Made by a program: the position numbers and the translations under genes. This document shows, piece after piece, positions 51,371 through 60,163 of a stretch of 64,000 nt of DNA. The stretch lies in assembly GCF_023502325.1 (NCBI RefSeq), contig NZ_JAMFLZ010000005.1, positions 124,001-188,000 of the forward strand, written 5' to 3'. Origin of the DNA: Wocania_A spongiicola. GTDB lineage: Bacteria; Bacteroidota; Bacteroidia; Flavobacteriales; Flavobacteriaceae. The first letter of the stretch is position 1; every line of letters begins with the position of its first letter. Below the pieces are notes generated by a model. The model saw only the letters and a program-made list of their open reading frames with translations. It did not search any database and was not told the DNA's origin.

Positions 51371-53617
51371 ATGAAATTATTTTTAAATACATTGCTATTA
51401 ATAGCAGTCACTAGTCTATATAGCCAAAATACAATAAAAGGAACAGTTATAGACGCAGATACAAAGCAAGGTTTAGCTCTTGTAAATATTTATTTAACCG
51501 ACATAGAAAAAGGAACTTACACAAATGAACAAGGCTTTTTTTCTATTGAAAATTTACCCTCCGGAACATACAATATAGTCGTTTCAATTATTGGGTATGG
51601 AACTAAGTCTCTTGATGTTACAATTCCAATAAAGGATAATATTAGTATTAGTTTATCCCCATCCGCTATAGAAATGGAAGATATTATCATATCTACTCCA
51701 TTCCACAAACTACAAAGCGATAACGTGATGAAAGTAGAACGGAAAACCATAAAAGATTTAAAGTCTAGTGGTAGCGTAACATTAGCAGATGGTATTACTA
51801 ATATTGCTGGTGTTGAAAGTATAACTACAGGGTTAGGTATAGGCAAACCTGTAATTAGGGGTTTAAGCTCTAATCGTGTATTAGTATATACGCAAGGAGT
51901 TCGATTAGAAAATCAACAATTTGGGGCAGAACATGGTTTAGGTATAAGCAATTCTGGTATTGAAAGTGTTGAAGTCATTAAAGGCCCTGCATCCCTACTT
52001 TATGGGAGTGATGCCCTTGGAGGTATCTTATATTTAAACCCAGAACGATTTGCAAATAGCAATTCTTCATCAGGAGATTTAAGTGCAACTTATTATAGTA
52101 ATACCCAAGGTTTTAGTACTAATGCAGGTTATAAATCTTCCGTAAATAATTTTAAATTTTTATTTAGAGGGAATTTAACTGAACATTCTGATTATAATAC
52201 AAAAAGTTATCGTGTAACTAATACAAGGTTTAGAGAGCAAGACTTTAAAGCAGGTATTGGCTATCAAAACAATGCATTTAAAACTGATTTTAGATATAAT
52301 GTAAATAATTCTAAATTAGGAATTCCTGAGGAAATTGGTGAGCAGTCAAAAAACAAAACACCTTTATTACCATTTCAAAACATAACAAATCATGTGTTTA
52401 GTTCGAAAACATCTATGTTTTTTAATGGCTCAAAATTAGATGTTAATTTAGGATACATTTATAATGATAGAAAAGAGTTTGAAGAACATCATGACCATGA
52501 TGAAGATGAGCATGAAGATGAAGAGCATGAAGATGAAGAGCATGAAGATGAGCATGAAGAGGATGAAATTTTAGAAGCTGCATTACACATGAAATTGAAA
52601 ACGTTTAATTATGATGTTAAATATAGCTTACCTAAACTAGGCAAATTTGAAACTATTGTTGGTATTCAAGGCATGAATCAAATCAATTCAAATTATGGAG
52701 AAGAACAATTAATTCCAGATGCTACAACCAATGATTTTGGGATATTAGCAACATCTCATATCCACTTTGAAAAAGTAGATATTCAACTTGGTGCACGTTA
52801 TGATAATCGAAACATCGATGTTTTAAATGGAATTAATAGAACATTTAACAGCTATAATGGAGCTTTTGGAATAAAAAAGAGTATTACACAAAATATTACA
52901 GCCAGAATAAACTTAGCTACTGGTTTTAGGGCACCAAACTTATCTGAACTAACATCTGATGGGACTCATGAAGGTACTAATCGATACGAAATAGGAAATA
53001 ATGATTTAAAAAGCGAGCAAAACTTTCAAACTGATATCGCTTTAGAATTTAAAAACGAGCATTTTGAGGTTTTTGCCAATGGTTTTTACAACAATATAAA
53101 CAATTATATTTTTCTTTCTCCTGATGGTAATATTATTGATAACACTCCTGTTTATTTGTATTTACAAAGTGATGCTAAGCTTTATGGTGGTGAATTTGGA
53201 TTGCATTTACACCCACATCCCTTAGATTGGTTACATTTTGAGTCGAGTTTTGAAACGGTTACTGGGAAACAAAAAAATGATGATTATTTACCTCTTATTC
53301 CAGCAAACTCAATAAGCAATATTATAAGAGTAGAATTTGATAATGATTGGATAAAAAAGGGCTATGCGTTTGCTAAATTAAAATCTACATTTAAGCAAAA
53401 TAACATTAGTGCTTTTGAAACAAATACTCAAGGGTATAACCTATTAAGTGCAGGTATTGGCGGAAGCTTTTCAGTTTTTAATAACGAGTTAAGCATCGCG
53501 TTATCTGGAAATAATTTAACTAATAAATCTTACATAAATCATTTATCACGTTTAAAACCTGATGGAATTTTTAATATGGGAAGAAACATTAATCTAGAAT
53601 TAACATATAACTTATAG
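51371..53617 (+). CDS. TonB-dependent receptor with His/Asp/Glu-rich loop (ZnuD-like)
   Basis: A 748-aa outer-membrane receptor with a signal peptide (to SLYSQ, about residue 19), a CarboxypepD_reg-like domain (about 22-100), plug (about 110-220, GKPVIRGLSSNRVLVY, SGIESVEVIKGPASLLYGSDALGGI) and barrel. An extracellular loop at about residues 371-399 is almost entirely His, Asp and Glu, encoded by imperfect 15-bp repeats of GAGCATGAAGATGAA (about 52508-52552). Such loops mark zinc receptors of the ZnuD type, so zinc or another divalent metal is the likely ligand. The hairpin and the His-rich protein upstream support a metal role. A terminator follows. Confidence 0.9.
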   Translation: MKLFLNTLLLIAVTSLYSQNTIKGTVIDADTKQGLALVNIYLTDIEKGTYTNEQGFFSIENLPSGTYNIVVSIIGYGTKSLDVTIPIKDNISISLSPSAIEMEDIIISTPFHKLQSDNVMKVERKTIKDLKSSGSVTLADGITNIAGVESITTGLGIGKPVIRGLSSNRVLVYTQGVRLENQQFGAEHGLGISNSGIESVEVIKGPASLLYGSDALGGILYLNPERFANSNSSSGDLSATYYSNTQGFSTNAGYKSSVNNFKFLFRGNLTEHSDYNTKSYRVTNTRFREQDFKAGIGYQNNAFKTDFRYNVNNSKLGIPEEIGEQSKNKTPLLPFQNITNHVFSSKTSMFFNGSKLDVNLGYIYNDRKEFEEHHDHDEDEHEDEEHEDEEHEDEHEEDEILEAALHMKLKTFNYDVKYSLPKLGKFETIVGIQGMNQINSNYGEEQLIPDATTNDFGILATSHIHFEKVDIQLGARYDNRNIDVLNGINRTFNSYNGAFGIKKSITQNITARINLATGFRAPNLSELTSDGTHEGTNRYEIGNNDLKSEQNFQTDIALEFKNEHFEVFANGFYNNINNYIFLSPDGNIIDNTPVYLYLQSDAKLYGGEFGLHLHPHPLDWLHFESSFETVTGKQKNDDYLPLIPANSISNIIRVEFDNDWIKKGYAFAKLKSTFKQNNISAFETNTQGYNLLSAGIGGSFSVFNNELSIALSGNNLTNKSYINHLSRLKPDGIFNMGRNINLELTYNL

Positions 53618-53620
53618 TCA

Positions 53621-53654
53621 AAAAAAAGCCTTTCAAATTTGAAAGGCTTTTTTT
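53621..53654. terminator. Bidirectional terminator after the metal receptor
   Basis: A 34-bp perfect palindrome centred on AAATTT, with GCCTTTC stem segments and seven A and seven T at the ends. It serves the convergent receptor (+) and the 96-aa membrane gene (-). Confidence 0.92.
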
Positions 53655-53671
53655 ATTTCCTAATATTTTTG

Positions 53672-53962
53672 TTATTCATTCCCCACTTCAACCTCAACTA
53701 CAATTGGTTTTTCTTCTTTTTTAAATACATAGGTTAAAAACCACATAATAGTAAACGTAGGGATAATGTCAAAACCTGGAATGGCTTCTTCAATAAAAGA
53801 TACCACACCAGCAATTTTTCCTTTAGTCCCTTTATACATTTTGCTTATTAAATAAGCAGATGCTGGAGCCCAAATTATATCTATAAAGGTAACCATGCCA
53901 ATAACATCAAATAATATACTTAAAGCAAGTTTTTTATTTTTACTTAAATTTTCTAAATTCAT
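53672..53962 (-). CDS. Small two-TM membrane protein
   Basis: A 96-aa protein with hydrophobic helices at about 12-35 and 60-82 (FTIMWFLTYVF) joined by a basic loop (MYKGTKGKIAG), and a glutamate- and valine-rich C-terminus. It looks like a small integral membrane protein of unknown family; no function can be assigned. Its start is 44 bp downstream of the folE stop on the same strand, with a possible -7 box at 54002-54009 (reads TAATTTTG on the minus strand). Confidence 0.65.
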   Translation of the reverse strand: MNLENLSKNKKLALSILFDVIGMVTFIDIIWAPASAYLISKMYKGTKGKIAGVVSFIEEAIPGFDIIPTFTIMWFLTYVFKKEEKPIVVEVEVGNE

Positions 53963-54006
53963 AAGTGTTTATTTATAAACAATATAACGCAATAAACATA
54001 CCAAAA

Positions 54007-54594
54007 TTACTTTCCAATTAATTTTAAAAACTCATTTCTAGTTTCAATTTTCTCAAACTGCCCTCTAAATCCAGAAGTTGTTGTAATAGAATTTTGTTTT
54101 TGTACACCACGCATCATCATACACATATGTGAAGCCTCAATAACTACAGCAACACCTTGAGGTTTTAAAGTATCATTAATACAATCTAAAACTTGTTCTG
54201 TTAATCTTTCTTGTACCTGTAAGCGTCTTGCAAACACGTCTACAATTCTAGGTAATTTACTCAAGCCAACTATATGCCCATTTGGTATGTATGCAATATG
54301 GGCTTTCCCAAAAAACGGCAAAATATGATGCTCACAAAGCGAATACAATTCAATATCCTTAACAATAACCATCTCATTGTAAGACTCCTTAAACATGGCA
54401 CCTTTAAGAATTTCAACTGGATCTTGATGATATCCTTGTGTTAAAAACTGCATAGCTTTTGCGGCACGTTCTGGTGTTTTTAACAAACCATCTCTATCTG
54501 TATTTTCACCTAAATCTTCAATAATATTCTTATATCTATCCTTAACATCATCTGTTACTTGTATATTATACTCTTCAACCTTTTTATATGGCAT
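54007..54594 (-). CDS. folE: GTP cyclohydrolase I
   Basis: 195-aa homodecameric enzyme converting GTP to 7,8-dihydroneopterin triphosphate for tetrahydrofolate synthesis. Zinc-binding and catalytic residues lie in YSLCEHHILPFFGKAHIAYIP (Cys and two His), the substrate-binding region has RLQVQERLTEQV, and the second zinc Cys is in ASHMCMMMRGVQ, followed by TTTSGFRG. Full length. It is divergent from the DUF5916 gene across a 214-bp gap that holds one recognisable promoter box (54731-54738, plus strand). Confidence 0.96.
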   Translation of the reverse strand: MPYKKVEEYNIQVTDDVKDRYKNIIEDLGENTDRDGLLKTPERAAKAMQFLTQGYHQDPVEILKGAMFKESYNEMVIVKDIELYSLCEHHILPFFGKAHIAYIPNGHIVGLSKLPRIVDVFARRLQVQERLTEQVLDCINDTLKPQGVAVVIEASHMCMMMRGVQKQNSITTTSGFRGQFEKIETRNEFLKLIGK

Positions 54595-54730
54595 TTTTTA
54601 ACTTTAATAGTTTAAATAAAAATAGGCAAAAAATATTAGACGTTCTATTCTAACTATAATTTCAAAAAAATGTTAACAATTACTTCGGTTTTTTAACGTT
54701 TAGTTATGATTATTACATTTTCAACAACTG

Positions 54731-54738
54731 TAGTTTTG
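54731..54738 (+). promoter_or_regulatory. -7 box for the DUF5916 gene
   Basis: TAGTTTTG (exact TAnnTTTG) in the folE/DUF5916 divergent gap, predicting a leader of about 65 nt. Confidence 0.4.
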
Positions 54739-54808
54739 TTAAAAGTGTAACATTTACTGATAAAACTGGTCTTTGATTTATCAACCAAAGAAAACTAAAC
54801 TAACTTTA

Positions 54809-57319
54809 ATGAGGCAATTAACTGCGCTCTGCTTTATTTTATTATTCTCTTTTTTAACCTATTCACAGGATAAAAAAACTCTAAACATTGTAAGAACAAA
54901 CAAAGCACCAAAAATTGATGCAATCTTAAACGACAACGCATGGAAAAATGTAGATGAGGCTAAAGATTTTACTCAATTTAGACCAGAAATGGGTGTTGCA
55001 GAAAGAGCACATCAAAAAACAATTGTTAAGATAACTTATGATGACAATGCCATTTATGTTGCTGCATATTTAAAAGATAAACCCGAAAATATTCAAAAAC
55101 AATTTACAAGTCGAGATAATTTTGGGCAATCAGATTTTTTTGGTGTTGTATTAAATCCAAATAATGATGCACAAAATGATACAGAATTTTTTGTTTTTAG
55201 TTCTGGCACTCAAGCTGATGCTATTGCTTCTCCTAGTATTGAAGATGGTGAAGACTTTGGTTGGAATGCAGTTTGGGACAGTGCTGTAAAAATTGTTGAT
55301 GATGGTTGGATTGTTGAAATGAAAATACCATATAGAGCACTTCGATTTTCCAACGATGATGTTCAAACATGGGGCTTACAATTTCATAGACGTTTTAGGA
55401 TAGACAACTCGCAATATTCGTGGAATCCCATTGATAGATCAAAGGGTAACATTGGAATTTATCATGGAGAATTAACAGGTATTAAAAATATTAAGCCCCC
55501 AACTAGACTAAGTTTCTATCCATTTGTATCTGGAATATCTACATCTTTTGATGGCGAGCATGAAACAGATTTAAACGTAGGTCTAGATGTTAAATATGGC
55601 ATCACAGAAAACTTTACATTAGATGCTACTCTAATACCCGATTTTAGTCAAGCAGCGTTTGATAATGTAACATTAAACCTTGGTCCATTTGAACAAACTT
55701 TTAGTGAACAGCGCCAATTTTTCAAAGAAGGGGTTGACCTATTTAATAAGGGTGATTTGTTTTTTTCAAGACGTATTGGTAGTTCGCCAATTGAACAAGA
55801 AAGTATTGAAGACGAACTAATCAGTAACAATAATATTAATGAAGAAATTATAGATAACCCAAGTACAGTTAAAACGCTAAATGCTGTAAAAATTTCTGGG
55901 CGTACTAAAAAAGGGTTAGGAGTTGGTTTTTTTAATGCCGTAACAGAAAAAACAGAGGCAAGAATTAAAACTACTGAGTATATTCGAGATCAAACTACTC
56001 AAACCATAACAGATAGCATTATTTCGTATAGAAATAGAGTTACAGAATCGTTAGCCAATTATAATATTTTGGTAATCGATCAGCAATTCAACGGGAATTC
56101 ATCAGTAAGCCTTATTAACACCAACGTTACAAGAAACGGAAGCTATAGAGATGCCAATGTTACAGGGCTTTTAGCAGACATTTCTAATAAGAGAAACACT
56201 TACAATGTTAGAGGTCAGGTAAAAATGAGCAATGTCAATTTAAGAGAAGGGAACAGTACTGGCTTAAGTTCTTTTTTTATGATTAGAAAAACGCATGGTA
56301 AGTTTAGATATAGTTTCGACCATAGTTTTGCTGATGAAGAATATGATATTAACGATTTAGGGTTAAACAATAGAAACAACTTTAATAACTTTGGTGTTGA
56401 TGCTTCTTATCAAATATTCGAACCAACAGAGAAATTAAATAGCTTTCGCATTAATACATGGGTAAACTATCGCAGATTGTATAACCCAAGTACGTTTACA
56501 GGAACAAACTTTGGTATTCGTTTCAATGCACAAACAAAAAAACTTATGTGGTTTGGTGCTAGAATTAATTTTGAACCTGGTAAGCAATATGATTATTTTG
56601 AGCCAAGAGATTTTGAAAACAAACGTTTTTTTATTTATAAAAATGTTGGATTTATTAGTACTTGGCTAGAAACTAATCAAAATAAAACATTTTCTATTGA
56701 AACAAGTATAGGAACTTTTACTCTTTTTGATAAGGAACGAGATTTATTTGGTTATAGTTTTGAAATTGAACCTACCTTAAGACTAAATGATAAGTTTAGA
56801 ATCTCTTATGAGTTAGAATATGAAAACAATAAAGGAAGTCGAGGCTTTGTTGATAATATCAATGACGATATTATATTTGGTGAGCGCGATGTTGTTTCTA
56901 TCGAAAATGGTCTGTCTGGGGCATATAATTTTAATCCGTTGCATGCATTAAGTTTAACTTTTAGAAACTTTTGGAGTACTGTAAATTATGATTATGACCT
57001 ATTTGCACTTGAAAGTGATGGCCGTTTATCAACATCCGATGGTTATAATACTGATAGCTTAGAAGAAAGTCCAAATATTAATTTTAATACCTGGAATTTA
57101 GATTTGCGTTATTCGTGGCAATTTGCACCAGGTAGTCAATTAACGGCTCTATATAGAAACTCTCTATTTAATTCAGATTCAGCATCTACAGACGACTATT
57201 TTAATAGTCTAAGCACTTTATTTGATCAGCCGATACAGCACGTATTTTCGTTGAAGCTTCAATATTTTATTGACTATAATAATTTAAAGAACGTATTCAA
57301 GAAGAAAAGTAATAGTTAA
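54809..57319 (+). CDS. DUF5916 family outer-membrane protein with CBM9-like N-terminus
   Basis: An 836-aa exported protein. After the signal peptide (MRQLTALCFILLFSFLTYSQ) comes a carbohydrate-binding-module-9-like domain (about 28-220, starting KAPKIDAILNDNAWKNVDEA with IYVAAYLKD and WIVEMKIPYRALRF), then the DUF5916 region, predicted as an outer-membrane beta-barrel (about 230-836). The start is the ATG at 54809; a longer in-frame start at 54773 adds residues before the signal peptide. The function is unknown; some relatives sit in glycan- or sulfatide-handling loci. Confidence 0.85.
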   Translation: MRQLTALCFILLFSFLTYSQDKKTLNIVRTNKAPKIDAILNDNAWKNVDEAKDFTQFRPEMGVAERAHQKTIVKITYDDNAIYVAAYLKDKPENIQKQFTSRDNFGQSDFFGVVLNPNNDAQNDTEFFVFSSGTQADAIASPSIEDGEDFGWNAVWDSAVKIVDDGWIVEMKIPYRALRFSNDDVQTWGLQFHRRFRIDNSQYSWNPIDRSKGNIGIYHGELTGIKNIKPPTRLSFYPFVSGISTSFDGEHETDLNVGLDVKYGITENFTLDATLIPDFSQAAFDNVTLNLGPFEQTFSEQRQFFKEGVDLFNKGDLFFSRRIGSSPIEQESIEDELISNNNINEEIIDNPSTVKTLNAVKISGRTKKGLGVGFFNAVTEKTEARIKTTEYIRDQTTQTITDSIISYRNRVTESLANYNILVIDQQFNGNSSVSLINTNVTRNGSYRDANVTGLLADISNKRNTYNVRGQVKMSNVNLREGNSTGLSSFFMIRKTHGKFRYSFDHSFADEEYDINDLGLNNRNNFNNFGVDASYQIFEPTEKLNSFRINTWVNYRRLYNPSTFTGTNFGIRFNAQTKKLMWFGARINFEPGKQYDYFEPRDFENKRFFIYKNVGFISTWLETNQNKTFSIETSIGTFTLFDKERDLFGYSFEIEPTLRLNDKFRISYELEYENNKGSRGFVDNINDDIIFGERDVVSIENGLSGAYNFNPLHALSLTFRNFWSTVNYDYDLFALESDGRLSTSDGYNTDSLEESPNINFNTWNLDLRYSWQFAPGSQLTALYRNSLFNSDSASTDDYFNSLSTLFDQPIQHVFSLKLQYFIDYNNLKNVFKKKSNS

Positions 57320-57370
57320 TCATTGTCTATAAATCTATAAAGTAGTATTTTCATTGTCTAATTATTTTTT

Positions 57371-58030
57371 ATGATTAAAGCGAATAATGTCCATAAATAC
57401 TTCAACGATTTACATGTTTTAAAAGGTGTAAATATTCATGTAAAAAAAGGTGAGATTGTATCTATAGTTGGTGCTTCTGGTGCTGGAAAAACAACACTAT
57501 TGCAACTTTTAGGAACCTTAGATAGAGCCTCTTCAAAAGAAGATTTTAATATTACAATAAACAGCACTAATATTAATACACTAAATGATAAAACTTTAGC
57601 TAAGTTTAGAAACGAGCATATTGGTTTTATTTTTCAGTTTCATCAATTATTACCAGAATTTACAGCTTTAGAAAACGTATGCTTACCAGCGTTTATAAAG
57701 GGAACTAAAAAATCTGATGCCGAAAAACGCGCCAAGGAACTTTTAGATTTTTTAGGACTGTCTCATCGTTACGACCATAAGCCAAATGAACTTTCTGGTG
57801 GTGAACAACAACGTGTTGCCGTTGCGAGAGCTTTAATAAACAATCCTGATTTAATTTTTGCTGATGAGCCTTCTGGTAATCTTGATAGTGAATCTGCTGA
57901 AACATTACATAGTCTCTTTTTTAAGCTTCGAGAAGAGTTTGGGCAAACGTTTGTAATTGTTACGCATAACGAAGAACTTGCAAATTTAGCCGATAGAAAA
58001 TTAACCATGGTAGATGGAAAAATTGTTTGA
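57371..58030 (+). CDS. lolD: LolD-like lipoprotein-release ABC ATPase
   Basis: 219-aa ATP-binding protein with Walker A GASGAGKTT (about 34-42), Q-loop FIFQFHQLLPEF, signature LSGGEQQRVAVARAL, Walker B LIFADEPSGNLDSE and H-loop FVIVTHNEE. The FQFHQLLPEFTALENV motif is characteristic of LolD, which drives release of outer-membrane lipoproteins from the inner membrane with LolC/E. No LolC/E permease is adjacent, so the partner must lie elsewhere. It follows the DUF5916 gene after 51 bp. Confidence 0.88.
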   Translation: MIKANNVHKYFNDLHVLKGVNIHVKKGEIVSIVGASGAGKTTLLQLLGTLDRASSKEDFNITINSTNINTLNDKTLAKFRNEHIGFIFQFHQLLPEFTALENVCLPAFIKGTKKSDAEKRAKELLDFLGLSHRYDHKPNELSGGEQQRVAVARALINNPDLIFADEPSGNLDSESAETLHSLFFKLREEFGQTFVIVTHNEELANLADRKLTMVDGKIV

Positions 58031-58057
58031 TAAGAAAAAAATTATTAAAAAAATATC

Positions 58058-59179
58058 TTATCTTTTTATTTTAACTGCTCTATGAGTTTTAGCACTTTTT
58101 CGAGCGGCTTCAAGAATTTCCATAACAATCATATTATTTTCTAGTGAAGATAAATTAAATGGTTTCAAAACTACATCTTTATTAATAACTGCAGCCAATA
58201 ACGAAAAAGGATCATTGAAAGGAGGTTTCCTATAATCTAATTTGAATGATTCCTCTTCATAGCCACTATATCCTTCCGAAATACGAATTCGAAAATCTTT
58301 ATCATTATCCTGATAAATAACACCGTTAACACCATAAATTTCCATGTCCTTTCTTCCTATTGGCCAATTCCATGAAGCTTGAATTATAGCAGTTGAATTA
58401 TTATAAGTTAAAATTATAGTCGCATCATCATCAACTTCAGGGTTATTTTCTGGCTGCTGCTGCTGGGTTATAGCAGTAACAGATATTGGCTTTTTACCAT
58501 CATGCAACCAAGTTACAAGGTTAGCACCATAACACCCAAAATCCATAATAGCACCTCCTCCATTTTGAATTGGGTCAATTAACCATTCAAGAAATTCACT
58601 ATTTACGCCTATTCTTTTTGGTCCTTTATGCCCATCTCTAACTATTACTTTTCTTAGCTCACCAACTTTACCAGATTTTAAAACTTCATAAGCCTTGTGG
58701 TTTGTCGGATACCAGGTAGTTTCATAATTGGTAAGTAAATGTATATTATACTTTTTAGCAAGTTTTTCCATTTTTTTAGCATGTTTCAAACTTACTGCCA
58801 ACGGTTTTTCTACCATAACATGAATTCCTAACGGAGCACATATCTCAACTACTTTTAAATGTCCATAAATTGAATTAAAGGCTGTAACTGCATCTGGTTT
58901 TTTAACAGAAATCATTTCCTCAATAGTATTATAAACTATGTCCATTGAATAATTATACATTTTTGAATACCTTTCAGCTAAATCTCTATTAGGCTCTACA
59001 ATACCAATAATTTGAATATCTCCAATATTTTCTCTTCCTAAAATTTGGTGAACATGACTATGCGATAACCCTACAATTCCAATTTTAATTGCAGTTTTTT
59101 GAGCTACAATTTTTGAAGAACATAAAAGAAGTAATAAAAACAGAGAATTAACTAATAAGCTTTTTGTTTTAATAATCAT
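58058..59179 (-). CDS. Secreted Gfo/Idh/MocA family oxidoreductase
   Basis: A 373-aa protein with a Sec signal peptide (TKSLLVNSLFLLLLLCSSKIVAQ), so it is exported, unlike most of the family. Rossmann motif KIGIVGLSHSHVHQIL, then EKPLAVSLKHAKKME and a C-terminal domain with GGGAIMDFGCYGANLVTWL. The start at 59177-59179 (ATG) keeps the signal peptide compact; an upstream in-frame ATG at 59215 adds 12 residues. The exported location suggests a periplasmic role, perhaps in polysaccharide degradation. It is divergent from the TIGR02757 gene. Confidence 0.82.
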   Translation of the reverse strand: MIIKTKSLLVNSLFLLLLLCSSKIVAQKTAIKIGIVGLSHSHVHQILGRENIGDIQIIGIVEPNRDLAERYSKMYNYSMDIVYNTIEEMISVKKPDAVTAFNSIYGHLKVVEICAPLGIHVMVEKPLAVSLKHAKKMEKLAKKYNIHLLTNYETTWYPTNHKAYEVLKSGKVGELRKVIVRDGHKGPKRIGVNSEFLEWLIDPIQNGGGAIMDFGCYGANLVTWLHDGKKPISVTAITQQQQPENNPEVDDDATIILTYNNSTAIIQASWNWPIGRKDMEIYGVNGVIYQDNDKDFRIRISEGYSGYEEESFKLDYRKPPFNDPFSLLAAVINKDVVLKPFNLSSLENNMIVMEILEAARKSAKTHRAVKIKR

Positions 59180-59251
59180 TATAAGTTTATATTTGATTGA
59201 ATGTACAATTGACAACGTATTTCGCTAAGTTAAAGAATTAAATTTTTCACA

Positions 59252-60016
59252 TTGAATAAAAAAGAGCTTAAAGAGTTTTTAGATACTAAAGTAGTGCAAT
59301 ACAATAACCCTAGGTTTATTGAAAGCGATCCTATTAAAATACCTCATCAATTTAATACAAAAGAAGATATTGAAATTGCTGGATTTTTAACAGCAACAAT
59401 AGCTTGGGGGAATCGCAAAAGCATTATTAATAATGCAACTAGGTTAATGGGTTTACTTGATAATGCGCCCTACGATTTTGTTTTAAACCATACTGAAACA
59501 GATTTAGCAAAACTACAATCTTTTGTACATCGCACATTTAATGGCAATGATTGTATTCAATTTATAAAGTGCCTAAGGCACATTTATTTAAATCACTCTG
59601 GTTTAGAGCCTTTGTTCAATAAACACGCCGAAACCAATTCACTACAAAAATCTATTTCAAATTTCAAACTCGTTTTTTTTGAAATTGAGCATTTAAACCG
59701 TACTCAAAAGCATGTGAGCGATCCTCTAAAAAACTCAGCTGCTAAACGCATTAATATGTTTTTACGTTGGATGGTTAGAAATGATAATACTGGTGTTGAT
59801 TTTGGTATTTGGGAGAGTCTCTCTCCTGCTCAATTATCTTGTCCTTTAGATGTACATTCTGGAAATGTTGCCAGAAAATTGGGGCTTTTAAAAAGAAAAC
59901 AAAATGATGCTAAAGCACTACTAGAGTTAGATACTGCACTTCGTAAGCTGGATGCAAAAGACCCTGTTAAATATGATTTTGCGCTATTTGGTTTAGGTGT
60001 GTTCGAAGGCTTTTAG
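59252..60016 (+). CDS. TIGR02757 family protein (TTG start)
   Basis: A 254-aa cytoplasmic protein of the TIGR02757 family, common in Bacteroidetes and of unknown function. Family segments are VVQYNNPRFIESDPIKIPHQF near the N-terminus, GFLTATIAWGNRKSII, a central FNGNDCIQFIKCLRHIY, and PLDVHSGNVARKLGLLKRK near the C-terminus, ending in DFALFGLGVFEGF. The start codon is TTG at 59252; no ATG fits the conserved opening. The C-terminal helices resemble a helix-hairpin-helix DNA-glycosylase-like fold, but activity is unproven. Confidence 0.82.
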   Translation: MNKKELKEFLDTKVVQYNNPRFIESDPIKIPHQFNTKEDIEIAGFLTATIAWGNRKSIINNATRLMGLLDNAPYDFVLNHTETDLAKLQSFVHRTFNGNDCIQFIKCLRHIYLNHSGLEPLFNKHAETNSLQKSISNFKLVFFEIEHLNRTQKHVSDPLKNSAAKRINMFLRWMVRNDNTGVDFGIWESLSPAQLSCPLDVHSGNVARKLGLLKRKQNDAKALLELDTALRKLDAKDPVKYDFALFGLGVFEGF

Positions 60017-60019
60017 TTT

Positions 60020-60096
60020 GCGTTAGTGATTGAAACGGCATCCTTTTGCTTTTTTGCAAAAGATATAGTGTAAAGCGCGACCCTTTTGGGTAACGC
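60020..60096. repeat. Short intergenic element with terminal inverted repeats, candidate dispersed repeat
   Basis: 77 bp starting GCGTTA and ending TAACGC, with two internal hairpins: CTTTTGC / GCAAAAG around six Ts (60043-60062) and ACCC / GGGT around four Ts (60080-60091). It starts 3 bp after the TIGR02757 stop. I recall a similar AAACGGCATCCTTTT...GACCCTTTTGGGTAACGC sequence in many flavobacterial intergenic regions; only this copy was noticed here. Confidence 0.55.
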
Positions 60097-60097
60097 C

Positions 60098-60137
60098 ATA
60101 AAAAAACGATTGACAAACTAATAGTTCATCAATCGTT
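60098..60137 (-). terminator. Terminator after the M61 peptidase gene
   Basis: AACGATTGA / TCAATCGTT with an inner AAC / GTT hairpin. On the minus strand the stem is followed by seven Ts, 27 bp after the M61 stop. Confidence 0.8.
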
Positions 60138-60163
60138 AATATTATATTACAATTTAAAAGCAA

